The notes beneath the pieces were generated by a model that worked only from the letters and a program-made list of their open reading frames with translations, was not told the origin of the DNA and did no database searches. A program made the position numbers and the translations under genes. From Lepiota brunneoincarnata (Eukaryota > Basidiomycota > Agaricomycetes > Agaricales > Agaricaceae): a stretch of DNA of 64,000 bases. Numbering within the stretch: position 1 is the stretch's first letter; each line of letters begins with the position of its first letter. The stretch is from the NCBI GenBank assembly GCA_023014365.1, contig JAEBUN010000001.1:3658001-3722000 (forward strand), written 5' to 3'. This document shows, in pieces, positions 21,503 to 33,548 of this stretch.

Positions 21503-23677
21503 ATGTACACCGCATCCTCTATCTTTCTCAAGTCTCTTGCAGATGTTGGTATTACCCACGCCTTCGTAAACTGGGGCTCGGACCACCCCGCACTTCTGGA
21601 GGATTTAGAACGTCAACGAGTCGAGAACGGTGGGACTGCGCTGAAGATTGTGACATGTCCCAACGAGATGGTTGCTTTGAGTGCAGCTCAGGGGTATGGG
21701 CAGGTTGTCGGAAAACCAGCAGCGGTTATCGTTCATGTGGATGTTGGTACTCAGGTAAGTTCCTCGTTCACCTACACGCTACTTCGACTCTTTATTGGGG
21801 GACAGGCTTTGGCAGGAGCTGTACACAATGCAGACCGCAGTGGTACTCCAATCCTAATATATGCAGGGGCCTCACCGTTTAGCTGCGAAAAGGAGCATAA
21901 GGGTACTCGAAATGAATGGATAATGTGGCTGCAAGGTTGACGGCTCTCGCAACTGTTGGCGTATCGAAACTGATAGATGGTTAGATGTTCCGGACCAACC
22001 AGCGATCGTGCGACAATATATGCGTTATACCGCTCAATTGAATAGCGCACTTACTATACCAAATTATGTCCGTCGCGGGCTGCAATTGTGAGCACGCTAG
22101 CGAGTATGCCACTCCGTATACGTTTCTGAGCTCACCTGAAGTGCAACGAGCGAGCCAAAAGGACCTGTCTACCTCTGGGCTCGTCGCGAGGTTATGGAGG
22201 AAGAAGTTGACGAGGCTAGCTTCGAAGGGGTCAATACAAGTCTAGATAAATGGCCCTCTGTCAAAGAGGGTGCATTATCTCCAGATGGTGCGCAACCAAC
22301 TTAAGTTACCGAATACTTTGTTTATTCTTTACCAACTGTGGTTAGCGAGTCGAAGGATTGCCTCCGCTCTCCTTACAGCACAGCACCCCCTCATAATCAC
22401 TTCCCGCTTGGGGCGGAATCCACACGCAGTACCTCCGCTCCTTACTCTGTCCACCCTTCTGGTCATTCCCATAATTTCCACTGTCCCTCAAGTGTTTAAC
22501 TCGCCATTTTCTCACCCATACAACGTCGGGATAACCTATATGAGCCCAGGGACCCATACGTCCCATCTGGCCTCAGCCGACGTTATCTTGGTTATTGACT
22601 CTGTCCTTCCATGGATTCCGGGAAATCAATCCCCCCAATCATCAACTCGCGTATTTGTGATCGATGGTGCCGACCCATTACATAGTAAATTTGGCTATTC
22701 CCATGTCCCCGCAGAGATGATTTGCAGGGCAGACGCAGAGCATGCCTTGACTCAACTCGTCGAATCGGTATGTGAAGCTGATAAACAAGCGGGTTCCGTG
22801 GGAGAAAGCGTTCTAGGGGGCCAGATATTGACGGAACGAGCGAAAAGGTTAGCTGAAGAACACCAGAGGCAAGAGGAAATCTGGGATGCTGCCGAAGAGG
22901 CCTACCCGGAGATCGCGGCGGACAAGCTCAGCCCATCATTCAACGTTGCAAACCTTTTGGGTGCCCTGAGGAAGAATATTCAGGCACTGACACCGAGCAA
23001 GGGCAACAAGACGCTCATCTTGAATGAGAGCATCACCAACTTCCCATTGGTTTGGGCTCATTTGAGACCGGAAATGCTCGGAAGTCTCATGTCCTCCGGA
23101 GGGTCATCTCTAGGATGGGGGCTCGGGGCTGCAGTTGGCGCTTATATCGGAGGTGAGGTAGATAAGAAGGGGTATGAGCTTTTGGTGGTTATAGTCGGTG
23201 ATGGGTCTTACATGTTCGGTGTACCAAGTTCTGCGTATTGGATGGCGAGGAAATACCAAACGGTACATCTACCCCAGCTAGAACGGTGCAGCGATTAACG
23301 CAGCGTTCCCCACAGCCTTTTTTGACGATCGTACTGAACAATGGAGGTTGGAAGGCAAGTATATGTTCTTTCCTCGTCACCAGGGCTTTTGATGACCATC
23401 GTTGTAGGCGCCAAAATCGTCAATGCTGGGTGTTCATCCGACAGGATTTGGAAGCAAAGCGTCCGGGGAGCGGCTCACTGTCGGTTTTGGACCGGATTGT
23501 CCGGACTACTCGCAGATTGCAGTTGCGGCCTCTTCGGGCTGGGCCTGGGGTCGACGGGTTGGTGTTGGTGAATTTAGTGGTAAAGAAGCGTTGGAAAAGA
23601 GTATCGCTGAAGCAGTGAAGGTGGTCGTGGAGGAGAAACGCTGTGCGGTGTTGGACTGCGTGTTGGAATCATTCTAA
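21503..23677 (+). CDS. Thiamine-diphosphate-dependent enzyme, acetolactate-synthase-like
   Basis: Three-domain ThDP enzyme. The N-terminal pyrimidine-binding domain reads SLADVGITHAFVNWGSDHP..., with the catalytic glutamate region VTCPNEMVALSAAQGYG. The central domain has a Rossmann-like stretch. The C-terminal domain has the ThDP/Mg motif GDGSYMFGVPSSAYWMA followed by LTIVLNNGGW. Seven exons: 21503-21754, 21806-21935, 21985-22087, 22142-22287, 22346-23262, 23316-23354, 23408-23677. All phases fit. The last intron (23355-23407) starts with GC: AAG|GCAAGT...TAG. It resembles fungal proteins annotated as acetolactate synthase-like or benzoylformate decarboxylase-like; substrate is unknown, and it is not the anabolic Ilv2. 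Confidence 0.85.
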
Positions 23678-24189
23678 GTCGATCTGACTGTTTGGTATCA
23701 GTATTCCTCGGGGTCTGTTTCCCCTGATTTCAAGACAACCATTTTAAAGCCGTTCGAACGCGGGACCCTTGATCTCGATTGTTGAACTAAAACGGGAGCC
23801 CTGCAACGGGGTATCAGTACTTCAGTGTTCATCAAAACAAGTCATTACATCAAAACAAGTCATTACATACAGCGTTATGTATTGCTGTGTGAGAAATGGC
23901 CAACGCCATGACGAGAGACTGACTCCTGCCAGGGTCGATCAGGTTGTCTTCCCAACGGGAGTCCGCTTCTTAAAGCCTAAGTTGTTGCAGTGTCGAATGT
24001 CCTGTGATCTACTATTTTCTAGAAAACTTGCCTTCATAACTCGTTCACACCAGCCTGAAATTGCACTGCCTTGATCAGCATTGTCGACCCTGAACAACGC
24101 TACTAAAGGAGCGGGTCTAAGACGCGTCGCTCCACCGCACCACATTCCTACCTGCACCTGAACACAACATTCTGACACTGACGCACAGT
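23678..24189. other. Intergenic, no gene seen
   Basis: Contains a short perfect tandem duplication (CAAAACAAGTCATTACAT, twice, near 23834-23870) and otherwise the presumed promoter of the DUF4139 gene. Confidence 0.4.
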
Positions 24190-26203
24190 ATGGCCAATAG
24201 CACTGACATTCCTCCTTCTTTCGAGCCAAACACCGTTGATCTAGTCTCAGTCAAGGACAGCAAGATTACTGGTGTCAGCCTTTATTCCTCACGCGCAGAA
24301 ATCACTCGTGTTTTCAAGTTCAATGTAAAAGTTGGATTAAACCAGGTCAACATAAGTGGTTTACCCAAAGTCCTTGACCAACACTCCCTGAAGTATGTTG
24401 TTTTACTCTTTGGATTAGTGGCATTTGCATGCTGACTTTTCGTCAACTACAGAGTTGAGGGAACTGGACGTGCAACAATTCATGACGTAATCATCTCTAC
24501 CATACCACTCCCCCAGAAGCCCACTACCTCGGAGAAACTGGACGCATTGCTGCACGGGAAAAAGACAACAGAACAAGCGATAGACAGGTGTTCGCTTGCC
24601 ATCAAGTCTTTGCAGACATACATTGGGACCCTCAACGTCAAGGATGTCGGTGTATCTGAGGTCGCGAATATCGTCAAGAGCTACCAAACGACAGGAGGAG
24701 AGTTGGACGACAAACTGACGGAGCTTCAAAATCAATTGGGCAAGCTGAACGGCGAGATTGCTGCGGAAAAGGTGAAGCTCGCTGGCCCAGCGGAAAACGC
24801 GGATCTTCGGGTCAAGGCGACCGTGTGGGTGTTTGCCGATGTTGAGGGGGAAGTCGAAATTAGGCTCATCTACGGTATGTAGTCTTTTTGAAACTTGGTT
24901 ACTTCGACGCTCACTTTGTAGACAGCGGTCCACAGAGCCTCTTGGAGTGCTCTATATGATGTTCGGGTGAATATGCAAAGCAAAGAGAAACCCGTTGAAT
25001 TGACGTACAAGGCCTCTATCACACAACAAACTGGAGAGGTGAGTTCTCACTGATATGGAACACACCTGAGATGACCTCCTTTCTACAGGATTGGACCGAC
25101 GTAAATTTAACCCTTGAAACAGCAGAACCAACCTTTGGTGTCGGCATCCCCAATCTTTCTCCCTGGACGGTATCGGTCTATCGGCCTGATCCCCCCAAAT
25201 TGCAGAAGTCGGGTTTTGCAGGCACCTCGCGCCGATCAATGTTGGTGGCGTTATCTGCGGCTGCCCCATCAGCGGCGCCTCAACTTGATCGCTCGGTCCC
25301 TCTGGCTGACGAGGACGACAGTATACAACATCAGCAAACCACAGTCAGCTCAAGAGGCAATATCACCGCAACCTTTGATGTCCCAGGCAAAATCTCAGTT
25401 CCGAGCGATGGCGCGACGCACAGTGTCACCATCGTCAAACTCGAGTTGGATGCGAAGATGGCCTGGGTTTCCGTACCTAAACAAGAAGCAAAGACCCATT
25501 TGAGTGTAAGTCGTTTCTCTCGGGATTTCTTATGCATATATTCTGATTTGATGCTGTGCTGGTAGGCGAAGATCAAAAACGCGTCCGAATATACATTATT
25601 GAACGGGCAAGCGAGTGTATATGTAGATGGAAGCTTTATAGCGCGCACGAACGTGCCTCCAGTGAGCCCTGAAGAAAGTTTTGATTGCCCACTTGGGTTG
25701 GTTTTAATTTTGTTTTTCTTTCGTTCCTCCGATGCTGAATCCAAGTGTAATTCAGACTTGACCCCTCCATCCGCATTACCTATCATCCTCGCAGCAAGAA
25801 AACTACACGCGTCGGTTTCTACAACAAGACCACAAGTCAGGTTTTCACTCAGCGTGTCACGATCTTCAATACGAAGACCACCCCCATTGATAGCCTCAAG
25901 GTCACCGATCAATTCCCTGTATCTGACGACTACCGCATTACGATTAAGCAAATCGCCCCCGGTCTTGTCGATGTTCTTAAAGAATCTGCAAGTGGGGAAT
26001 TGAAGGTGCCTACCCCACTCAAAGTTTCTTCTGGTGTGACTGCACAGTGGCATAGCGCAGACGAGCCTGATGTAAATGTGGAGTCCCTTGGGAAGGATGG
26101 CAAGTTTGATTGGGTCTGCTCTGTTCCGCCTCAGGGTAAGATTGATCTCTTTTTGCAATTCGAGGTTGTTGCACCTCCTCGTACCCAAATCACTGGCCTG
26201 TGA
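24190..26203 (+). CDS. DUF4140/DUF4139 protein (mucoidy inhibitor A-like)
   Basis: The N-terminal DUF4140 part starts with VSLYSSRAEITRVF and QVNISGLPKVLDQHSL. A coiled coil follows (KLTELQNQLGKLNGEIAAEK). The DUF4139 part has the family signature A.WSALYDVRV..., ELTYKASITQQTGEDW.DV.L.LETA, then the C-terminal FYNKTTSQVFTQRVTIFNTK block. Exons: 24190-24392, 24453-24874, 24926-25038, 25089-25505, 25566-25696, 25756-26203, with all phases fitting. The last donor (GTTGGT) is weak. The biochemical role of the family is unknown; fungal copies are cytosolic and often called mucoidy inhibitor-like. Confidence 0.85.
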
Positions 26204-26229
26204 TATGGCGGTTGGATGATGGCGTTATT

Positions 26230-26860
26230 CGGTCTGCCAATTAATGCCCCTGTTGTACATTTATCAGTTGTTAGCTTGTATCCTTGCTGTGCTTGACTCA
26301 TAATGATCATGCCAATTGTGCATACCGTAGTTCGATTGGCGGGGAGCTGTTCCGAACTTATGACCCGGACCCCGGGCGAGCGCGATAGTGGACCAGCTGT
26401 TAGAGAAAAGAACTGCAAGAGGGATATACTTAAGAGAACGAAGCCAGGGGATTTCCTTGATAGCACGCGTAGCAGCAACGCACTTGGACTTTGTGGTCGA
26501 CGAGGCGAGGAGTTTAGCACCCACGAGATAGCCTCACCCGTTGATCGTGAACACAAAGCCAGAGATAGCGAGATAGCTACCAGCAGACTTGCACTGGCTA
26601 TCCGCTCTCAATTTACCATGCGAGATATGAATCGCGAGCTCATATTGAAAGCCAGCTTGCGTGTGGCGCTCAAGAAAAGTCTCAGGGAGACTGGCGGGTC
26701 CGAGTATCTCCAGAGCCGGTGGGGTACCTGAACAGTGCTTGGAAGTAGTTGATCGAAAGCAGCCAGATACGATGGCCAAGCAGCTTCGTTCCCAATGTAC
26801 CTTTGGAAGGTGAGGGCAGTTCGGGGGTATCAGAGGACTCGACACAGATGGGGAGAGCAT
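26230..26860 (-). pseudogene. Ty1/copia RNase H remnant
   Basis: Minus-strand text reads AISW then, one frame over, KLLASSTTKSKCVAATRAIKEIPWLRSL. This is the copia RNase H block (..SSTEAEY.AA..A.KE..WLR.L) with substitutions and frame breaks. Upstream, SYLAISGFVFTINGEAISW corresponds to the preceding GY.F...G..ISW block. No LTR, no intact frame: an old fragment. Confidence 0.6.
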
Positions 26861-28899
26861 GATTCAAACAAAAAATGAAACAACTGTTGGCGGACAACCT
26901 TGTGTGATTACACGACCAGTGACCTACATAGATGTGTTCATTAAGGCCGAGAGAGAGGAAGGGTACACGAGGGGAGCACGCGCCGGGGCAAGAACGGCAT
27001 GGATCGAGTCACCTGTCTCTCCTGTGATCTCCAGCCGCCCTGTGATATCCTCCTTTTGAGAAAAGCGGGTAAAGATTTGGAAAACTTGGCGCTGCTGAAG
27101 ATCTTGAGCATTATCTTACCATCATTAATTCGATAAATATGTTGCGTGGGTTCACAATGGACGCCCCGTACGGGCTGGGTAAAGGTACTACGATGAGGAT
27201 AGGGGGGGGGGGGGTTTAATAGTGTCTCGTCCGACGTCACCTGCCTGATCAAAACCACTGTTTATTCGATTGAACTCTATGCCAATTCTATGCTCAATTT
27301 CTTGCTCGGTTCTTTTGTTCGTAGGGTTTTGGTTTCGGAACATATTCGCTCAGAGAAAATTTGCAACTGTTGGTGCGCGATATCAGAAGAGGCGGGATTA
27401 ACAGACCGATTCCCAAACTGCCGATACGAGTTATTGCGGGGCGCTATGGACCATATCGAGGGAACATGTCTGCTAGTGCAGAAGTTATTGGAGTGCCCCA
27501 TGGATCAAGGAGGGAAGCAGCATTCCAGTTCTGTCGCTATTCGAACAATTATCTGGGGTTTATGATCGGAGAACAGGTTGGGATGGAAGAGAAGGAAAAT
27601 GCTGTTTGTTTGCAGCCCGAATGGGTCAGTACGATTCGTACAAATGATGATGTGAGGACAGTTTAAGGGAAAGGGTAAGAGAATCTGCAGACGCCAAGCT
27701 GTATCTACGAATCTTTAATCTTGTGGGGTTCTTATCGATCTCCACAAGAACCTTACTCACCCCCGAAGCTTGGTCTAGGTAGCGACCTATGGCTAAATGT
27801 TGGATATCTGGGCTGTGTGGAAGCGGAGGCCACAGGGCTAGGATGAGTGGGGAAATGAAACCGTAGAGTCCATGGAGTGCGATGGTGGGTTCAACTGGGT
27901 TTGCTCTGTCTACCCCAGGACAAGACCGCCCCCTCGCAACTAAACCACTGGCTCGTGTATGGTATACCGATTCCGAATCCTTATAGTCCTGGCATGACTG
28001 TAATACTAGGCCCAGTTCTAAGTTCGCGTTCCAGGTGGATGATAATCAACCCCCATCATCATAAGATGAAGTTTGAAATCTGGGGTTGAAAAACAAGTGT
28101 TGACCAACGAGTGGCTGTGTCTGGGTGCAAGCGGAAGATTTAACATGACCGCAAGAATGCTAAGGGAACGATGGTGCAGTCGTAAGGGACAGGAATGACG
28201 GTTGTTGCTAGAGAGAGCTCAAGAGTGAGAGGCCGAGAGTGGAGACCAGCAACGAGTCAATGCAGTGAAATGGATTACCGGTTCCTCGTGTCACAAATTC
28301 CCAGCACACTTTCGAGTTTACATTCGGCCTTCCGGGCTCACAGCGCCCACGTCAGCGAACTTCATCAGCCCCGAGCCATCATGAACATTTGGATGATCAG
28401 GATCATGATAATGTGCCATCCTCAGATGCGGCATCTTGTGTCAACGAATTGTCTCTACTTCGAGTTTGAAATAGCTTTTTCTCAGGTTTCCTTGATCTGA
28501 ACTATAGAAAGACCCTTCTTTGACCATGGCTGTTCAAACATCTACGATGGGAGGGAACACTGATTAGTTATTCGTCCTGTCTTGTTGCCGTAGGTTGTAG
28601 TGGACGTCGTGCTGACTTTGAAATGAGCATCCCCACGAAAGGAATAACAAATTCAGTTATTTGAAAGGTCGCCGGAGCAGCTTGGAAGATCAATACATGC
28701 TTGTTATCATGTTGGCCCCACGCATTGCTGTCCTCATCATGACACGAGGATGCCGATCAACTTCTGTCCTTGCCGATGAGAACTCCTGCTATTAAGAGGA
28801 GGCTGGGGAGTTCCTTTCTCGATCACCGTCTGAAATAACCTGCCCACCAGAAGGTATATACTAGACTTGGTTTTCAATGCAACCATCATTACGAGTCCA
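26861..28899. other. About 2 kb without a recognised gene
   Basis: Holds a G13 run at 27202-27214 and a 100-codon plus-strand frame at 27361-27666 without known motifs. Probably decayed repeat DNA plus the promoter of the following membrane-protein gene. Confidence 0.35.
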
Positions 28900-30025
28900 A
28901 TGTGGAATAATAACACCCTTCCCAATCCCGACACCTACCTCAATCATCTGCCACCTGACGAAGCAGCTCAATTTGAGGTTGTCAGAAATTTCGCCTTAGC
29001 TTCTCTTGGGGTAAGTGTGGTTATCCATAAGCTGGTGGGCTTAATTGCTCATGGATGTTATAGGCTGCAATATGGGATATTCTCATGTATATTCCAGAGG
29101 ACATCAGGATTGTGCGCAGATGTACTGGACTGGCTATAACCGGATGTTTCATTTTTTCTAGGTGATTAAATGAATTTACTTTGATTTGTGATGCATCTAA
29201 TCGACTATGAGTTTCGTAGGCTCTTCGCCGTTACATACTTGATGCTCTGGGTCATTATGGCAAGTATGTGATATTCTAGTTGCAATTCATTTCGGAGTTG
29301 TTCATTGTTCTGCTAGCGCATCCCCTTGTCAAACTGTGATGCAATTCTAATCGCGTTGGATGGTGTCCTGTGCTTCTCGGCAATGGGACCAACCTGTTTT
29401 CTCTTCCTTAGACGAGTTCAAGCAGTCTATGCGGACAACCGCTTGGTCCACTGGGTTTTCTGGTTCCTGTGGGCCACCACCTGCAGTGTCGTTCCTACGT
29501 TGCTCCTCGGTGTTCACCTCCATCATATTCCCGGGACCCAGTATTGTATAATATATGAGGTAGCGAGCTTTGTTTCTGGTGTTAACATCTTGCCAGCAGT
29601 CTTCGATAGCCTTGTTTTCTTTGCGATCTCATACAGGATTGCCGTTACCCACCACGACATCCATGGTTCCAGGATGACTTGTAGTACCTTCATCTTCGGA
29701 AAAGCTCTCCCTAAACTGTCGCAGGCAATCCTACATGGAGGTCAACAATATTATCTGTCCGTAAACTTAAGCACTTTCCTACTGATGTCTATTGGTTTCC
29801 TTGATGCTAACGAAGAGCCATAGTCTCACCTTTTTGTTCAATATCTTTACGGCGGCTTTCATATTTTCGCCTCGGTTGCCTCCAACTTACCACACGCTAT
29901 TCTCGATCCCGTCCGTGGCCTTCGCGGCTTCCATGGCTTGTCGTGTGCATCGAAACCTCACGCATGCCCTCCAAGATGGTCTTCTAGTAGACCTTCCTGC
30001 TGTATCCTGGTCTCCGCTTTGCTAG
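28900..30025 (+). CDS. Seven-helix-type membrane protein, DUF6533-like
   Basis: Agaricomycete lineage-expanded membrane protein. Exon 2 reads AIWDILMYIPEDIRIVRR, the typical start of the first helix-loop of DUF6533-like proteins. Later parts hold FLFLRRVQAVYADN and the C-terminal FGKALPKLSQAILHGGQQYYL...LPPTYHTLFSIP..A...MACRVHRN block. Exons: 28900-29010, 29064-29161, 29220-29263, 29317-29756, 29824-30025. The junction of exons 3 and 4 is off by one base if GTATGT is the donor. I used the first in-frame ATG (MWNNN). Function unknown; possibly sensory. Confidence 0.65.
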
Positions 30026-30349
30026 CGGCGCTCGTTACCTGGAGCATACCGCCACTGCTAATGATCCCCATCAGTGTCAATCGATGGGAAACATGGACCA
30101 TACACAAACGGAGGATGTTGAAGCTGGGACAGGTGGACTACTTGGCTCTGAAAAGTCCTTTGTGAAAGACCCCAATCCTATTGCAGTAACTTCTGCATAG
30201 TCTAGCATTAGTCAATTTGGTATTTGAGGGAGAGCTTCTTTCTCCCTTGAGTCCTTGCTCCACTGTCCAATGGAATGCAATCGTTGTGTACTTTTGTCTA
30301 TTTGATGAAACATATCTACTAAAATCATGACAGACTGATGATTTGAATC
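30026..30349. other. Intergenic at genic/repeat border
   Basis: AT-rich, no gene. From about here rightwards CpG becomes scarce outside the young transposons. Confidence 0.4.
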
Positions 30350-30964
30350 CTATTCACTGTCCGCACAGACGGCCCAGAATGCAGGTGCATAGGTCCCCTC
30401 CGGGCGCTGACTCCTGAAACGGCGATTACCCAACTTGAAACTAAGTTCAAACCTGACATCCAGCTCTAGATATACCTCAAAAACTTCCCAAAACTCCCCA
30501 GTCTTAGCTGCCTTTGTCCAAACCCACATGAATTTGATGTATCCCAATGCATCAACTACACCGGGGTGATGACTCTCAGAGAGGGTAACCTGTGCGATCA
30601 TTCCTGGGCCTGAAGGATCTTTGTCCCGTACGGGGAACTCTCCGAGTTCATGTTTGGTGAATGAGAGTGACTCTTTTTCTTCGGTCAAGGTGATAACCAC
30701 ATCATAGGGCTTTTCTACGAATGGGTTACATATTGTGGTGCCTCGGAATTGGCCCTTGAAATCGGCTGTGTCATCATCAGAATCACTAGAGTCAAGGTCA
30801 CTGCCACCACTGCCGAGGTCATTACTGCCACTGTGTGACAGTAGCAGTATGTGAGTGCTGAGGGAACATGTTGCATTAATCTTGGGGTTGTCATTGGCAA
30901 TAGCATTATACACATCCTCTGGTGAAGGAAATGGTTGCTCTGGGACATGCCCTGTTGAAATCAT
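30350..30964 (-). CDS. Unrecognised protein, paralogue 1 of a tandem pair
   Basis: A 204-codon minus-strand frame containing an acidic Asp/Ser stretch (SDLDSSDSDDDTAD), a predicted beta-rich middle and the ending FRSQRPEGTYAPAFWAVCADSE. The same layout (..VF.......FELSF...FWAVCAD) recurs in the frame at 31715-32344, which ends in NWGFWAVRARTGDD. The N terminus may need a further exon. No known domain. CpG-poor surroundings suggest it lies in methylated, repeat-rich DNA and may be decaying. Confidence 0.4.
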   Translation of the reverse strand: MISTGHVPEQPFPSPEDVYNAIANDNPKINATCSLSTHILLLSHSGSNDLGSGGSDLDSSDSDDDTADFKGQFRGTTICNPFVEKPYDVVITLTEEKESLSFTKHELGEFPVRDKDPSGPGMIAQVTLSESHHPGVVDALGYIKFMWVWTKAAKTGEFWEVFEVYLELDVRFELSFKLGNRRFRSQRPEGTYAPAFWAVCADSE

Positions 30965-31714
30965 CCCAAGAAGGTGTATAGCAACAATGGCATATATTCG
31001 AGGGGAGACAACGGTGGGGGTAAGGGAGGTAAACAGACAGTGTAACTACTTGAGAACAACAGGTATATAAGTGTAACTACAGTGAGGCTACCATGGGGCA
31101 GTCAGCTACTCCAGTGGTCAGCATTCCATCAGTTTGCCGGAATCACCAATTCCAACATGCCCTTCCTCTATCAAGTCACACATGGAATATAGGTTAAATT
31201 TGCCTTCAAACTTGGGGGTACCTGGTAACTGTAATGATGCTTATTAGTGGCAAACTGGGAGCTGGCATTGACATGGTTAGTCCCACCTGTTTTACCATTC
31301 CTTGCTCGACTTTGCCTGTTGTTGCCAGCACAAGGGGATGGATCATGGGGGTTTCAGCATCTGCCTGAGCAGGTATAGGCAGCATTGTGTTAGGGGAAGT
31401 TAAGAGCACTGGAACCAAGTTGATATTCAGGTGGCGAATACAATCAACACCCACACTACTTATATACATAGAGGTCTGTGCACAGACTGGGTAGCCAAAC
31501 ACCATGTAGCCACTAGAATAAAATGTATGCAAACAATATACAAACAACGTTAGTCATACATGGATCAGACTTGGGGATGGAGGTGGCCGAAGGCTGAGGC
31601 TGGGCTTAGGCATCAGGCATCAGCTAGAGAGGCTGAGCCCAGACACCCAACCACAGACCCCTAGACATACCTTGTGTAAGGGGGTGCATACATGCTAGTC
31701 CCCTTACACATTGG
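30965..31714. other. Spacer between the paralogues, with a repeated upstream motif
   Basis: Near 31386-31435 is a TTAGGGGAA...CTGGAACCAAGTTGAT block. A similar block occurs near 32412-32455 upstream of paralogue 2, so the duplication includes upstream DNA. Confidence 0.45.
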
Positions 31715-32344
31715 TCATAAACCAACTTCCTTTCTATCATCTCCTGTCCTTGCTCTGACAGCCCAGAATCCCCAATTGATGCTCTGGCCAGTCCCATGGC
31801 CTTTCCTCCTATATAAACCACTATACAAAACATTGAAAGACATGTGGCCTGCAAACAATTCCACAAAGTTGTCTTGGGATGTGGGTTGGGTCCACACCTG
31901 TTTGAGCTTGAACACACCAGAAGCAGACTGGATGCTGCAATGACAGTCCATGAGACCCATTGGTCCAGACACTCCCATAGTGTCAGGGGTGGGGTTGACA
32001 AGCATGTCAGAAGGAAGCTTGTCACTAGAGAGTGAAAGAGCCACATGGTGCTCGAGGGGGTGTACAGAGATGTCAAAGGGGAAGTCTTCCATTGGGTCCA
32101 GGATAGCAGAGCTTGTTAAGATGGAAGTGCCACATGTATTGATGGGCAAAGCCAGGAAGAGCTGAGCAGTGTAGTCATTCTTGGCTTGGTACATGAGAAT
32201 CGTCTCATATAGATCCTCATATTGCAGAGCAGTAGTGCCTTTTGGGAGGTATACATTGGACAGGAATAGTAATTCCATACAATACAGGTCAAAGTTTCCT
32301 GCATAGACTGGAGCTGGTGGGCCATTTTTGCTGGTCTGGAGCAA
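31715..32344 (-). CDS. Unrecognised protein, paralogue 2 of a tandem pair
   Basis: A 209-codon frame that starts GPPAPVYAGNFDLYCMELLF and ends INWGFWAVRARTGDD. It shares overall layout and the FWAV(C/R)A terminal motif with paralogue 1 about 750 bp away. The spacing and repeated upstream block point to tandem duplication followed by divergence. No domain recognised; the frame may be one exon of a longer gene. Confidence 0.4.
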   Translation of the reverse strand: MLQTSKNGPPAPVYAGNFDLYCMELLFLSNVYLPKGTTALQYEDLYETILMYQAKNDYTAQLFLALPINTCGTSILTSSAILDPMEDFPFDISVHPLEHHVALSLSSDKLPSDMLVNPTPDTMGVSGPMGLMDCHCSIQSASGVFKLKQVWTQPTSQDNFVELFAGHMSFNVLYSGLYRRKGHGTGQSINWGFWAVRARTGDDRKEVGL

Positions 32345-32561
32345 TGAGTTTGGTGCTCGAAGAGCAGAACAAGAAGATGATAATTACCTGAGTGATAGCA
32401 TTGGCTTTAGTTACCATAGTGTTAGGGGAATAAGGGGCCTGGAACCAAGTTGATAATCAAGTGAGGGGCTTCACCCCTCAACCTGTGCCTATATACTACA
32501 GACAGTACTATAAATACTACAGAATGTCAGAGAACATCAGAGAACAACTATTTACAGTGAC

Positions 32562-32977
32562 TATTATCAGAATTCCCTTATCAGAAGCCTATCCGGAAGG
32601 AACTCTTATCAGAAGCACCAAGTATATAAATAGATAGAAGAACTGTCACTCTGAAACAATCAGAAGTGCACATCAGAACAATCTATAATTAGATAGATAA
32701 GACCTTGACTCAGTATGACTCACTTTACACGGGTCCAGATATATATAGTAGGAGCATAGCCACACATAGTAGTATATAAGGATACCATACTATACCTTGT
32801 ATCCTTATCTTAGTGTTATACAATTCTTGCCTCCTATACTTCTTTGCCCTTAAAACCAGCTGGACTATAGTGCTCTGTTGTCTTCAAGTCATGCCTAGTA
32901 GGACAGGACCAAGTCTGTATAAACATCCTGTGTTGAATGCTGTGCTACTCAAGAGTGAACCCCTAACCCGGGTAACA
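32562..32977 (+). repeat. G2 left LTR
   Basis: 416 bp, starts TATTATCAG (mutated from TGTTATCAG of the right LTR) and ends GGTAACA. TATATAAGG-type box near 32772-32780. TATCTTAGTGTT at 32806-32817 probably marks the start of R. Confidence 0.9.
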
Positions 32978-32978
32978 A

Positions 32979-32990
32979 AACACTAAGATA
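32979..32990 (+). other. G2 self-priming primer-binding site
   Basis: AACACTAAGATA directly after the LTR is the exact reverse complement of TATCTTAGTGTT at 32806-32817 near the inferred RNA 5' end. This is the Tf1-type self-priming arrangement rather than a tRNA site. Confidence 0.75.
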
Positions 32991-33346
32991 CTCTGCTGCT
33001 TATTCTCTTGCTCACCCTCTACTCTGCCAATGTACTGAACATGTTGAGGTACTCTGTGTTGTGGAATACAATGTTGTTGCCAATTGCAATGTTCTCTGTA
33101 GCCATTGCTACATTCTTATCCTCCATCCCACCTCTGCCAGCAGACCTGGCTCACCTATTGTTAGTGACCTTCATCACCATAGCCATCCTCTCAGCACACC
33201 ATATCCTCATGGTCGAACTCAAACTCATACATTGCTACTGCAACTGCTGTCGCATCAGAACTTGAAACTTGTACCTTCGTATACAAGTCATCCTCACCCA
33301 ATTCTTCATACTTCTAGCAGTAATCAATTGCTAGACAACTGCCACC

Positions 33347-33544
33347 ATGCCACCCAAGAAATTCTCAGCTAGAGAATCCCCATCACTGCCACCTCCCAAA
33401 TCAAGAAGTAGAATCTCAGGTCCAGGAATACAAAATCCTGACCCCAGAAGAAATCCCACACTGTGACCCACTCAAACACTGTCACTGTTCTACCCCCCAT
33501 CTCCATTCAACTCTCCCACTCCACAAGCTTCAAGCTCCACACAA
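33347..33544 (+). pseudogene. G2 gag, N-terminal part
   Basis: Starts at a good-context ATG (GCCACCATG) with MPPKKFSARESPSLPPP. A TGA follows RRNPTL at 33463-33465, where CGA is the likely ancestor. The frame then runs to the G1 insertion at ..SSSTQ. Confidence 0.75.
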
Positions 33545-33548
33545 TGTT

